A stretch of DNA of 64,000 nt from Mixophyes australis (taxonomy: Eukaryota; Chordata; Amphibia; Anura; Limnodynastidae): the NCBI GenBank assembly GCA_036250195.1, contig JAVHZZ010000004.1, forward strand, positions 320,130,128 to 320,194,127, read 5' to 3'. This document shows positions 21,906 through 34,035 of the stretch, piece after piece; positions within the stretch are counted from its first letter, which is position 1, and every line of letters begins with the position of its first letter. A program made the position numbers and the translations under genes. A model generated the notes under the pieces. That model ran no database searches, was not told the DNA's origin, and worked only from the letters and a program-made list of their open reading frames with translations.

Positions 21906-23040
21906 GCACTGGGCACCACAATAAAAAATATATAGAAAACCTTCAACAGGTCAGAATTACACCCAAAAATAGTATCTGGACTGCATAGAGGACTGGCCAC
22001 TGGCCACCACAATATAATATATAGAAAACCTTCAACAGGTCAGAATTACACCCAAAAATAGTATCTGGACTGCATAGAGGACTGGCCACTGGCCACCACA
22101 ATATAATATATATAGAAAACCTTCAACAGGTCAGAATTACACCCAAAAATAGTATCTGGACTGCGTAGAGTAGTGGGCACTGGGCACCACAATAAAAAAT
22201 ATATAGAAAACCTTCAACAGGTCAGAATTACACCCAAAAATAGTATCTAGACTGCATAGAGGACTGGCCACTGGCCACCACAATATAATATATAGAAAAC
22301 CTTCAACAGGTCAGAATTACACCCAAAAATAGTATCTGGACTGCATAGAGGACTGGCCACTGGCCACCACAATATAATATATATAGAAAACCTTCAACAG
22401 GTCAGAATTACACCCAAAAATAGTATCTGGACTGCATAGAGGACTGGCCACTGGCCACCACAATATAATATATATAGAAAACCTTCAACAGGTCAGAATT
22501 ACACCCAAAAATAGTATCTGGACTGCGTAGAGTAGTGGGCACTGGGCACCACAATAAAAAATATATAGAAAATCTTCAACAGGTCAGAATTACACCCAAA
22601 AATAGTATCTGGACTGCATAGAGGACTGGCCACTGGCCACCACAATATAATATATAGAAAACCTTCAACAGGTCAGAATTACACCCAAAAATAGTATCTG
22701 GACTGCATAGAGGACTGGCCACTGGCCACCACAATATAATATATATAGAAAACCTTCAACAGGTCAGAATTACACCCAAAAATAGTATCTGGACTGCGTA
22801 GAGTAGTGGGCACTGGGCACCACAATAAAATATATATAGAAAACCTTCAACAGGTCAGAATTACACCCAAAAATAGTATCTGGACTGCATAGAGGACTGG
22901 CCACTGGCCACCACAATATAATATATATAGAAAACCTTCAACAGGTCAGAATTACACCCAAAAATAGTATCTGGACTGCGTAGAGTAGTGGGCACTGGGC
23001 ACCACAATAAAATATATATAGAAAACCTTCAACAGGTCTG
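21906..23040. repeat. Tandem array B in hAT element (about 90 bp units)
   Basis: About 12 units built on TCTGGACTGCATAGAGGACT, GGCCACTGGCCACCACAATA, and CCTTCAACAGGTCAGAATTA. Two unit types alternate (GGACTGGCCACTGGCC and GTAGTGGGCACTGGGC). Clearly related to array A. Confidence 0.92.
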
Positions 23041-23204
23041 CATTACACTGCACATACGGCTGCTCCTCCATCCTCTCCATCATATACATGTTGGAGTTTC
23101 AGCGTGTGACAACCTCTTGTTTTTGATAATGTCAGTGCATTTTGAATATTTTTCAATTTGCCCCACACCACTGAATGTACTTTATCTATGATACGCATCT
23201 ATCT

Positions 23205-23475
23205 ATCTTGACTGCGTAGTGTGGTGGCCCCGGTACACAATTTGGTACCGAGGCCACAATATAATTAAAAAACCCTTCACGGGTCAGAATTCCACCAAAA
23301 AAGGGTATGGACTGCGTAGTGTGGTGGCCCCGGTACACAATTTGGTACCGAGGCCACAATATAATTAAAAAACCCTCCACGGGTCAGAATTCCACCAAAA
23401 AAGGGTATGGACTGCGTAGTGTGGTGGCCCCGGTACACAATTTGGTACCGAGGCCACAATATAATTAAAAAATTG
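23205..23475. repeat. Tandem array C in hAT element (about 100 bp units)
   Basis: Nearly three copies of a unit with TGGACTGCGTAGTGTGGTGG and CGGTACACAATTTGGTACCG, the latter an 18-20 bp palindrome. It shares the core with arrays A and B. Confidence 0.9.
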
Positions 23476-23946
23476 GGCATCAACTGTCACCGTTGTTTAA
23501 TATCTGATACACCTAAATATGGACTGCACAGTGGAGTGGCCCACAATACCTCCTCCAACTTCCAAGTGTAGTGTTTATAAAGACAGACAGCGTCGAAGTG
23601 TTATTAGTTTACTTTCTTAACCATAAAATTGTCCCTGTTGCAAATATTCGTGCAATGGACAGTTACTTTTTTATTGAAAGACTCAAGCTTTCAAGTGTAG
23701 TGTTTATAAAATATAAACAACAATACAGTAGTTTTAGAGCACGTCAATACCTCTTGTTTTAAATTATGACAGGGCATTTTACTTTTGGTTTAATTTCTTG
23801 AATTTGTTTAAATTTGGTTTTACTTTTTGAACATGGCAAACGACTGTTGATTGGTCATATAATGCAAAAAAAAAAGTTCCAAGATGGAATTGTCCTTGGG
23901 CCCTCACACCCACCCTTATGTTGTTGAAATAGGACATGCACACTTT

Positions 23947-24010
23947 AACAAACCAATCATTTCAGCGACAGTGCCTACCAAACAACTTTGGCTGAAATGA
24001 TTGGTTTGTT
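23947..24010. repeat. Stem-loop behind the hAT transposase, perfect 20-bp stem
   Basis: Bases 23947-23966 and 23991-24010 pair perfectly around a 24-base loop, about 55 bases past the transposase stop on the minus strand. Equivalent stems with different sequence occur at 32652-32714, 33474-33535 and 34279-34340. Confidence 0.88.
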
Positions 24011-24065
24011 TGGGCCCCCACACCAAAAAAGCTATTCATCTCTCCCTGTACAGACTAAACAGGCT

Positions 24066-27062
24066 CTACTGAGGCAAGATGTCGTCCTCATCCTCAACCT
24101 CTGATTCCTCTCCCCCTACAGTGTGTACTTCCTCCTCATCACACATTATCAATTCGTCCCCGCTGGACTCCACAACCACAGGTCCCTCTGTAGTATCTGG
24201 AGGGCAGTGCTGTACTTCATTGAGGAATTGATTATTCATTTTTATAAACATCATTTTTTCAACGTTGTGAGGAAGCAACCTCCTTCGCCGCTCACTGACC
24301 AGGTTCCCCGCTGCACTAAAAACTCTTTCCGAGTACACACTGGAGGGGGGACAACTCAGGTAAAATAGAGCCAGTTTGTACAGGGGCTTCCAAACTGCCT
24401 TTTTTTTCCTGCCAGTAACAATATGGACTGTCTGACATGTCTACTTGGATGGTGTCAGCAAAGTAATCATCCACAATTTTTTCTATTGTGACAGCATTCA
24501 ATGCAGCGAGAGTAGACATGTCTGCAATGGTTGGCAGGTCCTTCAGTCCGGACCAAATGTTATCAGCATCCCCGCCAGCGCCTCTTTTGGGAAAACTGAG
24601 CTTTTTCCTCGCAGCCATAGATGTGGAAGAAAATGAGGGTGGAGCTGTTGGCATGTCACGGTCCTCTTCAGAGGACAATCTCCTGACCAGCAGGTCTTTG
24701 CACCGCTGTAGACTTGTGTCCGCCGGAAACAGAGACACAACATACGCTTTAAACCGAGGATCGAGCACGGTGGCCAGAATGTATTCCTCTGACTTTAAAA
24801 GAGTGACCACCCTCTGATCCTGGCAAAGCGTACGAAGGGCTACATCCACAAGAGCTACATGCGTGGTGTAATCGCAATGGCTTACCAGCTCCTCCCTCAC
24901 TTTCTCCAGCTGCTTCTGCAACAGCCTGATCAGGGGAATGACCTGACTCAAGCTGGCAGTGTCGGAACTGACTTCTCGTGTGGCAAGTTCAAATGGCTGC
25001 AGAACCTTGCACAACACGGAAATCAGTCTCCACTGCGCTTGACTGAGGCGCATCCCCACTCCTTTGCCTATGTCGTAGGTGGCTGTGTAGGCCTGAATGG
25101 CCTTTTGCTGCTCCTCCATCCTCTGCAGCATATAGAGGGTGGAGTTCCAGCGTGTCACAACCTCTTGTTTGAGGTGATGGCAGGGCAGGTTCATGCTTTT
25201 TTGATGTGCCTCTAGTCTGCGGTAGGCACTGGCTGAATGCCGAAAGTGTCCAGCAATTTTGCGCGCCACCGCAAGCATCTCCTGCACACCCCTATCACTC
25301 TTGAGGTAATGCTGCACCACCAAATTAATGGTGTGGGCAAAACATGGGACGTGCTGGAAATTGCCCATATTTAATGCCCGCACAATGTTACTGGCATTGT
25401 CTGACACCACAAATCCCCATGAGAGTCTAAGTGGGGTAAGCCACTGGGAGATAATTTCCCTCAGTTTCTCTAATATGTTGTCAGCGTTGTGCCTCTTATT
25501 AAAGCCTGTAATACACAATGTTGCCTGCCTTTGCACGAGCAGCCATTTTGTAGATGCTGCTACTGATGCAGCTGTTGCTGTTGCTGCGGAAGGGGATGCA
25601 TCTACCCAGTGGGCTGTCACAGTCATATAGTCCTTCGTTTGCCCAGAACCACTTGTCCACATGTCCGTGGTAAAGTGGACAGTGGGTACAACCGCATTTT
25701 TTAGAGCACTGAGGACACTTGATCGTACTTCTCTGTACATTTTTGGTATCGCCTGCCTAGTGAAGTGGAATCTCGACGGGATTTGGTACCGGGGACACAA
25801 TACCTCCATCAACCCTCTAAATCCCACTCCACTGATGGCGGACACCGGGCGCACGTCTAACACCAACATTGCAGTTACAGCCGCAGTTATACTCTTTGCA
25901 ATAGGGTGACTACTATCGTATTTGGTGGTCATGGCAAACGACTGTTGGACGGTCAATTGTTTTGTGAAAGACTTAGCGGTCTTACGACTTCCCCTCTGGG
26001 AAGATGACCGACTAACAGCAGCAACAGCAGCAGTGGCAGTAGTAGGCGTACCGCTGTAGGATTCCTCGGATGAATCCCGTATTGAGGAGGACTCAGTCTG
26101 GCTGCTGACTTGGGCTGCAGGACTGAATCTGATGGAGATTGTGGAGGAAGTTGACGAGGAGGGTGTTGCTGCTGTGTATCCAACTAGACCACGGGATTTA
26201 GGTGTCCCTGTACCGATGAGGGTCCTAGCCCCAGTTCCTGAACTAACCACTGAACTATGAAGGTTATTCAGGTGACGTATAAGGGAGGATGTTCCTAGGT
26301 GGGCAAGATCCTTACCCCTGCTTATTTGAGCTTTACATAAGCTACATATGGCCATACATTGGTTGTCTGGATTTGGATAAAAATAACTCCAGACCGAAGA
26401 GATGCATTTTTTGGTCTTCTGACCAGGCATGACGATGGGCTTTTTCATCCCATGGACATCAGCTGTTTCCCCCCCTGGTGCCTCATTTACAATAACCACA
26501 TCACCATCCTCATCATCAAGTTCCTCCACAGCGCCAGCTACATCATCAATAGGCTCCTCCCGAGCCACCTCTTCCCGTACAGTGATGGGAAGGTCAGGCT
26601 TGACAACCACCAACACCCTTGGACTCGCCTTGAGGATTTGTGATAATTTCTCTTTAGAAGGCAGAGTTGTTTGCTGTTTTGTTGCTGACAGCATAACTCT
26701 CTTCAATTTTTTGGAGGGGGGGGAGGAGGAGGAGGGATAAGATCCGTGGGTGAAGCTGAACCACTAGTCATGAACACGGGCCAGGGCCTAAGCCGTTCCT
26801 TGCCACTCCGTGTCGTAAATGGCATATTGGCAACTTTACGTTTCTCCTCAGATGATTTTAAGTTTCTCTTTTTGCTACTTTTTCTTAACTTGGGCTTTTT
26901 GGATTTTACATGCCCGGTACTACGAGATTGGGCATCGGGCTTGGAAGACGACGTTGATGGCATTTCATCGTCTATGTCATGACTAGTGGCAGCAGCTTCA
27001 GCATTAGGAGGAAGTGGGTCTTGATCTTTCCCTACTTTATCCTCCAAATTTTTGGTCTCCAT
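24066..27062 (-). pseudogene. hAT transposase with BED finger, two frameshifts
   Basis: The coding sequence starts at the ATG complementary to 27060-27062 (METKNLEDKV). It runs through a charged 120-residue N-terminus, then 24316-26706 (796 aa), then 24066-24338. Seen in order: a BED-type zinc finger (CSLCKAQISRGKDLAHLG and RHLNNLH), a Ser-rich linker, a catalytic-type Asp in FTTDMWTS, a second in VVSDNASNIV, PCFAHTINLVVQ, VVTRWNST, and the C-terminal dimerisation region with SERVFSAAGNLVSERRRRLL. Such enzymes excise and reinsert hAT elements. The breaks are in a C8/A6 run near 26710-26725 and an A8 run near 24400-24408. Everything else is open, so it is either recently dead or miscalled at homopolymers. 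Confidence 0.9.
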
Positions 27063-27239
27063 TATATGTAGCACAAGATACTGCAGAATGATGTGTGAAC
27101 TTGGAAATATTGCAGTACCAATGGACTTATACTGCTGGATTGGTTTTGCAAATTTGGTTATAATTACTTTTTTTTAAAAATTTTTATTTTAATATTTTTT
27201 TATAATTTTTTTTTTATTTTTTAAAAACTTGGGAATAAT

Positions 27240-28165
27240 GGAGAAATAACTATGCCCTTAGAAGCACAGAGCAAAGGACACAGCACCACTGGACTGAACA
27301 GGACACAGCACAGGACCCAGCAGCACTACGGAACTCAGCAGGACAGAGCACAGGACACAGCACCACTGGACTGATACTGCAGAATGTGTGAACTTTGTAA
27401 TATTGCAGTACCACTGGACTTTTACTGCTGAATGTGTGAACTTGGTAATATTGCAGTACCAATGGGCTTATACTGCAGGATTGGTTGTGCAAATTTTGTG
27501 GTAATTAAAAAAAAATTAAATTAGTTTTTGGTATTTTTTTAAATAACTTTTTTTTATTTTTTTAAACACAGGGGAATATTGGGGAAATAACTATGCCCTT
27601 AGACGCACAGAGCACAGGACACAGCACCACTGGACTGAACAGGACACAGCACAGGACCCAGCAGCACTACGGAACTCAGCAGGACAGAGCACAGGACACA
27701 GCACCACTGGACTGATACTGCAGAATGTGTGAACTTTGTAATATTGCAGTACCACTGGACTTTTACTGCTGAATGTGTGAACTTGGTAATATTGCAGTAC
27801 CAATGGGCTTATACTGCTGGATTGATTGCAGTACCAATGGGCTTATACTGCTGGATTGGTTTTGTAAATTTGGTTATAATTATATATTTTTTTTTTAATT
27901 TTTAATTTTTAATTTTTTTTTACTTTTTTTTTATTTTTTAAAAACTTGGGAATAATGGGGAAATAACTATGCCCTTAGAAGCACAGAGCACAGGACACAG
28001 CACCACTGGACTGAACAGGACACAGCACAGGACCCAGCAGCACCACTGACCTCAGAAGGACAGAGCACAGCACACAGCACCACTGGACTGATACTGCAGA
28101 ACACAGCACAGCACAGCACAGCACAGAACTAAACAGCACAGCACAGAACTAAACAGCACAGCACG
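27240..28165. repeat. Tandem array D in hAT element (about 340-375 bp units)
   Basis: Three units start near 27251, 27592 and 27968 with TATGCCCTTAGA, followed by CAGAGCACAGGACACAGCAC blocks, ATTGCAGTACCA blocks and long T runs. A short CAGCACAGCA repeat ends the array. It lies upstream of the transposase start and may hold promoter or binding sites. Confidence 0.88.
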
Positions 28166-28639
28166 AGATCTACCAGGACAGAGGACCACCTAACACACCC
28201 TCCCTCTACCCTGATCAATGCCCGAGTGAAGATGGCGGCGACTAGCGGGGAATTTATAGGATCCGAGTATCGCGAGATCCGACAACGGGATTATGAGTCA
28301 GAGCCTCAGTTTCAGATTTGAATTTGGCGCCAATACCCAGATCTGTCTCGGATCCGACTCGGATCGGCAACGTTCGGGTGGGCTCGGATTTCAGAAATCC
28401 GAGTGCGCTCATCTCTAGTTACCACAGTATTATACAGATGAGCATCTCTGAATCTACAACACGTCAAACTTTTAAGTGGATAGGCTACAGCAACAGAAGA
28501 AATCACCAGGTTCCACTCCTGTCAGGAAGCTGAGGATTCACTTGCACAAATTTCCTTAATTTAAAGGAGCGCACCTTTGTTTCACTGACACATTAGGCCC
28601 CTTGATCCCAATTGAGTATTGTTTAAATGTCACACCCTA

Positions 28640-29650
28640 CCTAAGTATTGTATAAACATTTGTCCAGATATATAACCAGACTCCTCCTTTCCTCAAGTGT
28701 CATTTTCCAGTCTCTCCAGCTGAACAAGACAGATGTTAGTGTAGAGAGGTTTTGTTATTTACCTTGTTTTTCCTGGGATGGATCCCAAAAGTCTTGGTGT
28801 CACACCAATGTTGGTATGCTGACCAAGATTGGTGGTGGCTCCCCGGGCTGCTGTGTGCCCGCTCAGAGGCAACAAATGCAGGGGCATGATAACTCTCTCC
28901 AAAGAGAGCAGGAGATACCAGCCAGCACGTCCTCAGTAGGAGCCAGTCAGCCGTGCACATCCAGGTTACCCGAGATACAAACTGTAGCGTGTAGCTGCAC
29001 AGCCCGTTACTTCTGTTAGTATTTGAAACACTTTCTGCAACAAATATTTATACATTTTGGGCCTGGAGCCCGCCTCAAAGAAGCTGAAAAGCACCAGCTC
29101 AAAGTAAGAGCCTTGTTTCTATTAGAGCAGTTAGTATTCTTTTTCTTTCTCCAGTACCGTTTCAGAGTAAGCAGGAGGGAAGAAAATTAGGAAACCCACA
29201 ATAGTATGTGGTGGGTGATAAGAGCCAGCGATTTATGAAGCCAGTCTGTGCAGGTATTGTACACCACAGGACAGTGAAGATGATGAGGATAAACCTCCTG
29301 AGCAATTTAAAGAACTTAGAAATTGGATGATGAAACCCTTAGCAACTAACAAAGATCTATGCTTATAAAGGTCACCAATGTCTGGTTGTCTGAAAATATT
29401 ATCAGATGTTTGTGCCACAGAAGATGCTGGAATGAAAGTAAAAGGAATAATCATCCTAAGGAGACCTTGGGTCTTCAATCTGGGGTATGTGTTCCCTCCG
29501 TTACCCCTCATTCACCAAGTATTGAGGTAAATCATAAGGGAGGAAGTAGAAGTAATAGCAGTTTACTCTTTCTGGCCTTGGTTCTTGGTTGCCTGGGGGA
29601 TCCTCATAGAAACCCTGGCTGCTCCCTCTTTAACCAGACCTTCTAAGTCG
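28640..29650 (+). pseudogene. DIRS-like remnant (methyltransferase-like block)
   Basis: In one plus-strand frame near 29464-29640 I read PWVFNLGYVFPPLPLIHQVL, a stop, then a block with IREEVEVIAVYSFWPW. This aligns with [20 protein letters not shown] of the DIRS at 2829-3330 but is a different family. The sequence to its left (28640-29460), including a 123-codon frame at 28648-29019, may belong to the same element but shows no motif. Confidence 0.45.
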
Positions 29651-29715
29651 GGGCCCAATTTATCACCCAACTCCAATAAGAATTAATTCACAATTTATTA
29701 CAGAATCTGGAAAAA

Positions 29716-30058
29716 GTTTATCTTCTGTAGCACGGTTTCTAAGTGGTTAGCACTTCTGCCTTACAGCACTGGGGTCATGAGTTAATTTCCCGACCATGAC
29801 CTTATCTGTGAGGAGTTTGTATGTTCTTCCCGTGTTTGCGTGGGATTCCTCCGGGTGCTCCGGTTTCCTCCCACACTCCAAAAACATACTGGTAGGTTAG
29901 TTTGCTGCTAACAAATTGACCCTAGTCTGTGTGTGTGTGTGTGTGTGTTAAGGGAATTTAGACTGCAAGCCCCAATGGGGCAGGGACTGATGTGAGGGTT
30001 CTCTGTACAGTGTTGCAGAATTAGTGGCTCTATATAAATAAATGTTGATGATGATGGT
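29716..30058 (+). repeat. tRNA-derived SINE, copy 2 (nearly full length)
   Basis: Begins GTAGCACGGTTTCTAAGTGG, with box A-like and box B-like stretches, then GTGTTTGCGTGGGATTCCTC and CCACACTCCAAAAACATACT. An internal (GT)11 tract follows, and the tail is ATATAAATAAATGTTGATGA. It is in the opposite orientation to copy 1. Confidence 0.82.
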
Positions 30059-32196
30059 GATCTTCTGGAGTTACCTAACACGATTTTACCAATGACTGAA
30101 GCTCCGATCAGCATGCCGATTCATTTGTACACGCTACACATGTTTTAAATGATTTTTTACAGGCCGTGATTTTGTCTGCCGTAACATCGTCTCAAAAGAT
30201 TGTGATTCCATACACGCTGTGCAGATATATGACCTCCCAGCAGCAATATGCTAAATATATGCTAAATAAATTTAAATAAAACGCTGAACTTCACCGCACA
30301 CAGTACCCACAAACAAAGATTTTGGAAAAGGAAATACATCATCACCCTTCATTGTATTGAAAATGGAAGAAGATACTGTGGTGACTGTAAAAAAATAAAT
30401 CAGTGACATAGAAACTTTGGAAATAAAAGAGGTACCAAAAGAAGATAAGCATCGTTAAAAAGGTTAAAAACTTAAGCTTTGATCTATACCATTTTATTAC
30501 AAAAATGGCTTCTATACTTCAGCTAGTGTGCACCAGCACAGCAGCATGACTGGTCAGACCCAGGAGACACATCAGCATAAAGTGATTTCAAGCAGTGTCA
30601 AAGGTGAGCAAATGGTAGTAGTGCCATTGTTAAAAATTATGTTGTGTTTTCATTGTTTCATCGTCACACATAATTAAAATAATTTTCCTTTCTTCTTTTC
30701 GATACCATCGTCATTTCTGACAAAAGTTCGGAAGTAGGACACAAGCGCAAATATTGCTATAACTTCCGGCGATGGAAAAGCAGTGGGCGAAAAGATGGAA
30801 AAGTTGTACAAATTTTTGAAAGAATCGAGGGCTTTATGATTTGAAGAAAAAGTTCCACAACTTTTTCTCACCTTGTTTCACATGTATGAGAAAGTAATGT
30901 TAGAAACCTGTAGCCACTGTAAACATTAAAATAATCATAAGTACTGCAGAAGTTTACAATATTTTATTTAGTAGATTAAGATGTTCTGCAATGTCTGCAA
31001 TTTTGTTTGTTTAATTACATCCAGTTTAAATAAATGTGAATAATGTTTAACAATAGAAGATATTGTAAAGAACTTTCGGGTTTATTGGATACACTTACTA
31101 GATAGGGAGGCCTGAAATAAAGGCAAAACCAGTGAACATTTTCTTTGGTACAGACACAGGATGGACGCAGGTGTCCATAATGAGTGCAATTAGAGAAGTA
31201 GACGTATTAATACACATGTATAAATGTATTCCTTCTCTGCCATTATATTAAGAAAATCACATAGATGTATTAATGGGCATAATAGGTAGAATTATAAAAA
31301 TAGACATATCAATACACATATATGTATAAATATATTCCTACTACTGCTATTACATTTAAAAATTGTAAATACACAGAGGTATAGAACAAAACGTAATAAT
31401 GTTAATATAATAATACAGAATTTAAGAGATGGACACATGTCACATCAGTAAATTAATGGTAGTTTAATGACAATATGTATTTTCACATTTGTGTTACCAA
31501 TGCATGTTGTGTACACTTGCATACAGGAACACATAAATGACATAAAGGGCATGTTAAAAAGGTTTATTATAGATTCGTCATTAAAAGATTGCTGTTCCCA
31601 TTTACATGGCTTTTTGACACTGCACCACGTGGGAGACGTAGAGACAACATTATATATTTATATATACACGCCCAGAAAGGTGTCGCTGTTGGAGGAGCTA
31701 TTGGCAGTTTGTCGGGCAATTGGGTGTGAGTACATACACACTGCAGGATTGGAACAACGACGTTCCATCGATGAACGAGATTTTAAGTCTGGTTTAGAAA
31801 TCGAAGGAAATGATAATATGTGCTTTGAAGCGATTCTCGTTCATCATTGGAGCGTACACACTAATACGATATTGGGCCAAACACTCGACTATCAGGTGAT
31901 TGGCCAGATAATTGGCTGAAAATACTGTATATTCATGCTTATAATTCTACTATTATACCTGTTTTCAGTAAATGTACTAATCATTTTATAATTCAAACTG
32001 AGCTAAAGAGAGGCAGTTACCTCTACAAACTAGTATTCACTATTCAAGATTTCAATCTCAATTATCAAAGGAATCAATTACTTTTTCTTTCCCTCTTGAT
32101 AGTGAAAGATTGATATAAGATAGCACTGTGCTGAGTAAAATAAAGAAGGCAATTTACAAGACTGGTCATAAAATCTTTTAAAAAGGAAATATAATA
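30059..32196. other. AT-rich stretch without a clear gene
   Basis: A 150-codon plus-strand frame at 31467-31919 has no recognisable domain and starts in low-complexity sequence. The parts 30095-30250 and 31725-31915 show GTACACACT-like motifs that recall the MITE at 15533, so this frame may be part of a repeat. Confidence 0.35.
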
Positions 32197-32651
32197 GGGA
32201 TGTTCACTGATCCCCGTGTTTTTGCTTTGGATCTGTATTAACTTCATGTTTTGGTTTTGGCAAAAATGCCTTCACATGTTTTGGTTTTGGTTTTGGTTTT
32301 GGATCTGTATATTTAAAAAAAAAATGCTAAAATATCCTATATCACTTAATTTGGCTCTTCTTTTGTTCCTATATTATTATTAGCCTCAATGACACTAATT
32401 TCCAGTAATTTCCAGTCAATTATGACCACCTCACAGGTCACAATATTATTTTCATCCAGTTTTGGCCAAAGACTGCAGTGAGCTGGCTGGATACTAAGTG
32501 CAACGGCACAAACTTACAGCTGTTTATTTATTACACATCTAGGAAACATTGCCACATAGCAGTGGCAGAAAAGAAAAGTGGTGCAAGATAGAATTGTCCT
32601 TGGGCCCTCCCACCCAACCTTATGCTGGATATTAAAAAAGACGTACAATTT

Positions 32652-32714
32652 AATAAACCAAGCACATCAGCAACAAGGAGTGTCACTTTTGTGGCTAAAG
32701 TGCTTGGTTTGATT
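32652..32714. repeat. hAT stem-loop, copy a
   Basis: Imperfect stem of about 20 bp around a 22-base loop, homologous to 23947-24010. Confidence 0.75.
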
Positions 32715-32921
32715 GGGCCAACACAAAACAAGCTACCAATGGGCATAAGGCAGCTAAGCTAACAGTGCTGTCAATGAACACTACAGTGCCAAGATGTTGT
32801 TGTCAACACTCTCATCCTCATCAGTGTGTACATCATCTTCACTCAATATTAATGTATCACCGCTGGGATCCACCATTATAGAAGTCTCTCTACTTTGATT
32901 TAATTGTCGGTAAAAGCATTC

Positions 32922-33310
32922 CTAGTGGAATTTGTAGTTCATTTTGATGAAAATAATATTTTCCACATTTTTAGTAAGTATCCTTCTAAACCGATCGCTG
33001 ACAAGGTTCCCAGTTGTGCTGAAAACTGTATCTGAGTACACACCGGAGAGTGGGCAGCTTAGGTATTGCAAAGCGAGTTTGTACATGGGTCTCCAAATTG
33101 CCCTGTTTTCCTCCCAGTATGTAAAGGGACTGTCTGACTTGTCTATTTGTACACTGTCATTAAAATAATCCTTCACCATTCTTTGGATATGGATAATAAG
33201 ATAATAAGATCAGCTGGATTTATGTCAGAGGTGTCACGAAATTTGCGCAATTCTTTTAGACCAGACCAGATGTCAAAATGTTGTGCTGACTCATGAGCAT
33301 CACCACTGGG
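32922..33310 (-). pseudogene. hAT transposase C-terminal fragment
   Basis: Reads VKDYFNDSVQIDKSDSPFTY, then YSDTVFSTTGNLVSDRF and NVENIIFIKMN, matching the dimerisation region of the 20375 element at roughly half identity by eye. Upstream parts (SGLKELRKFRD) are in another frame. Confidence 0.82.
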
Positions 33311-33473
33311 TCTCTTGGAAAAGCTAAATTTTGCAAAGCACATGGCAATTTGTAGCACATCTAGGAAACATTGCCACACAGCAGTGGCAGAAAAAAAATG
33401 GTGCAAGATGGAATTATCCTTGGGCCCTCCCACCCACCATTATGTTGAATATTAAAAAGGACACGTACAGTTT

Positions 33474-33535
33474 AACAAACCAAGCACTTCAGCGACAAGG
33501 AGTGCCACTTTTGTGGCTGAAGTGCTTGGTTTGTT
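33474..33535. repeat. hAT stem-loop, copy b
   Basis: Perfect 20-bp stem (33474-33493 with 33516-33535) around a 22-base loop. Relative to the 23947 stem, several positions differ in both arms together. Confidence 0.85.
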
Positions 33536-33889
33536 TGGGTCCCCACTAAACAAGCTAACAATGGGCTTAAGGCAGCTAAACTAACAGTGCTGTCAATAAA
33601 CTAAGATTGCAGCGAGCTGGCTGATTATTAATCGACAGAGCAACAGCACAAACACACGTCAGTTCATAGCACATCTAGGAAACATTGCCAAACAGCAGTG
33701 GCAAAAAAGAAAAGTGGTGCAAGATGGAATGGTCCTTCGGCCCTTCTACCCACCCTTATGTTGGATTGACATAATATGATTGATAGGCAGCAGACTAGAC
33801 AAGGTTATAAAGTCGACAATATAATGACGTCAATAGTAATTTTAGGACAACAGTTGAAATGTAGACAGTATTTATTAAGCTGACAATTC

Positions 33890-34035
33890 AAATATAGACA
33901 GTATTATCCCTGACGCTAACCCTGTCCCTATTTCTAGCCCTGTCCCTAACCCTGTCCCAATCCCTAGACCTGTACCTATCCCTGTCCCTATCCCTAGCTA
34001 TGTCCCTATCCTTAGACCTTTTCTTAACTATTTCC
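33890..34035. repeat. Degenerate CCCTRNCCCTAN minisatellite
   Basis: Repeats of CCCTGTCCCTAT and CCCTAACCCTGT give a 6/12-base rhythm related to the vertebrate telomere repeat CCCTAA. About 11-12 dodecamer units, degenerate. Confidence 0.75.

Larger units (their letters stand above)
20375..28417 (-). mobile_element. Full-length autonomous-type hAT transposon
   Basis: The element is 8043 bp, from TAGGGATG at 20375 to the inverted-type end CATCTCTA at 28417. The same 8 bases, GTTACCAC, flank it on both sides (20367-20374 and 28418-28425), a perfect hAT target duplication. The minus strand codes a long BED-finger transposase with two frame breaks. More than 3 kb on the transposase 3' side and 1 kb on its 5' side are tandem arrays. 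Two related, more damaged copies lie at 32197-35099 and 43500-44115. The intact duplication suggests a fairly young insertion. Confidence 0.93.

Noticed and set aside
20712..22012. Repetitive minus-strand open frames of up to 220 codons
   Set aside because: They are the tandem arrays of the hAT element read in frame, with no start context or domain.
20690..23475. A CRISPR-like regular repeat pattern
   Set aside because: The units are contiguous satellite copies without unique spacers, and the genome is vertebrate.
24123..26740. Plus-strand frames opposite the hAT transposase
   Set aside because: Antisense shadows of a GC-biased coding sequence, with no domain.
29716..29800. A tRNA gene
   Set aside because: The box A and box B-like motifs belong to a SINE head. 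No cloverleaf or intact anticodon arm is seen, and the SINE body follows.
31467..31919. A 150-codon plus-strand frame as a gene
   Set aside because: It has no domain or splice context, contains low-complexity IYIYIYT, and probably overlaps a MITE-like sequence.
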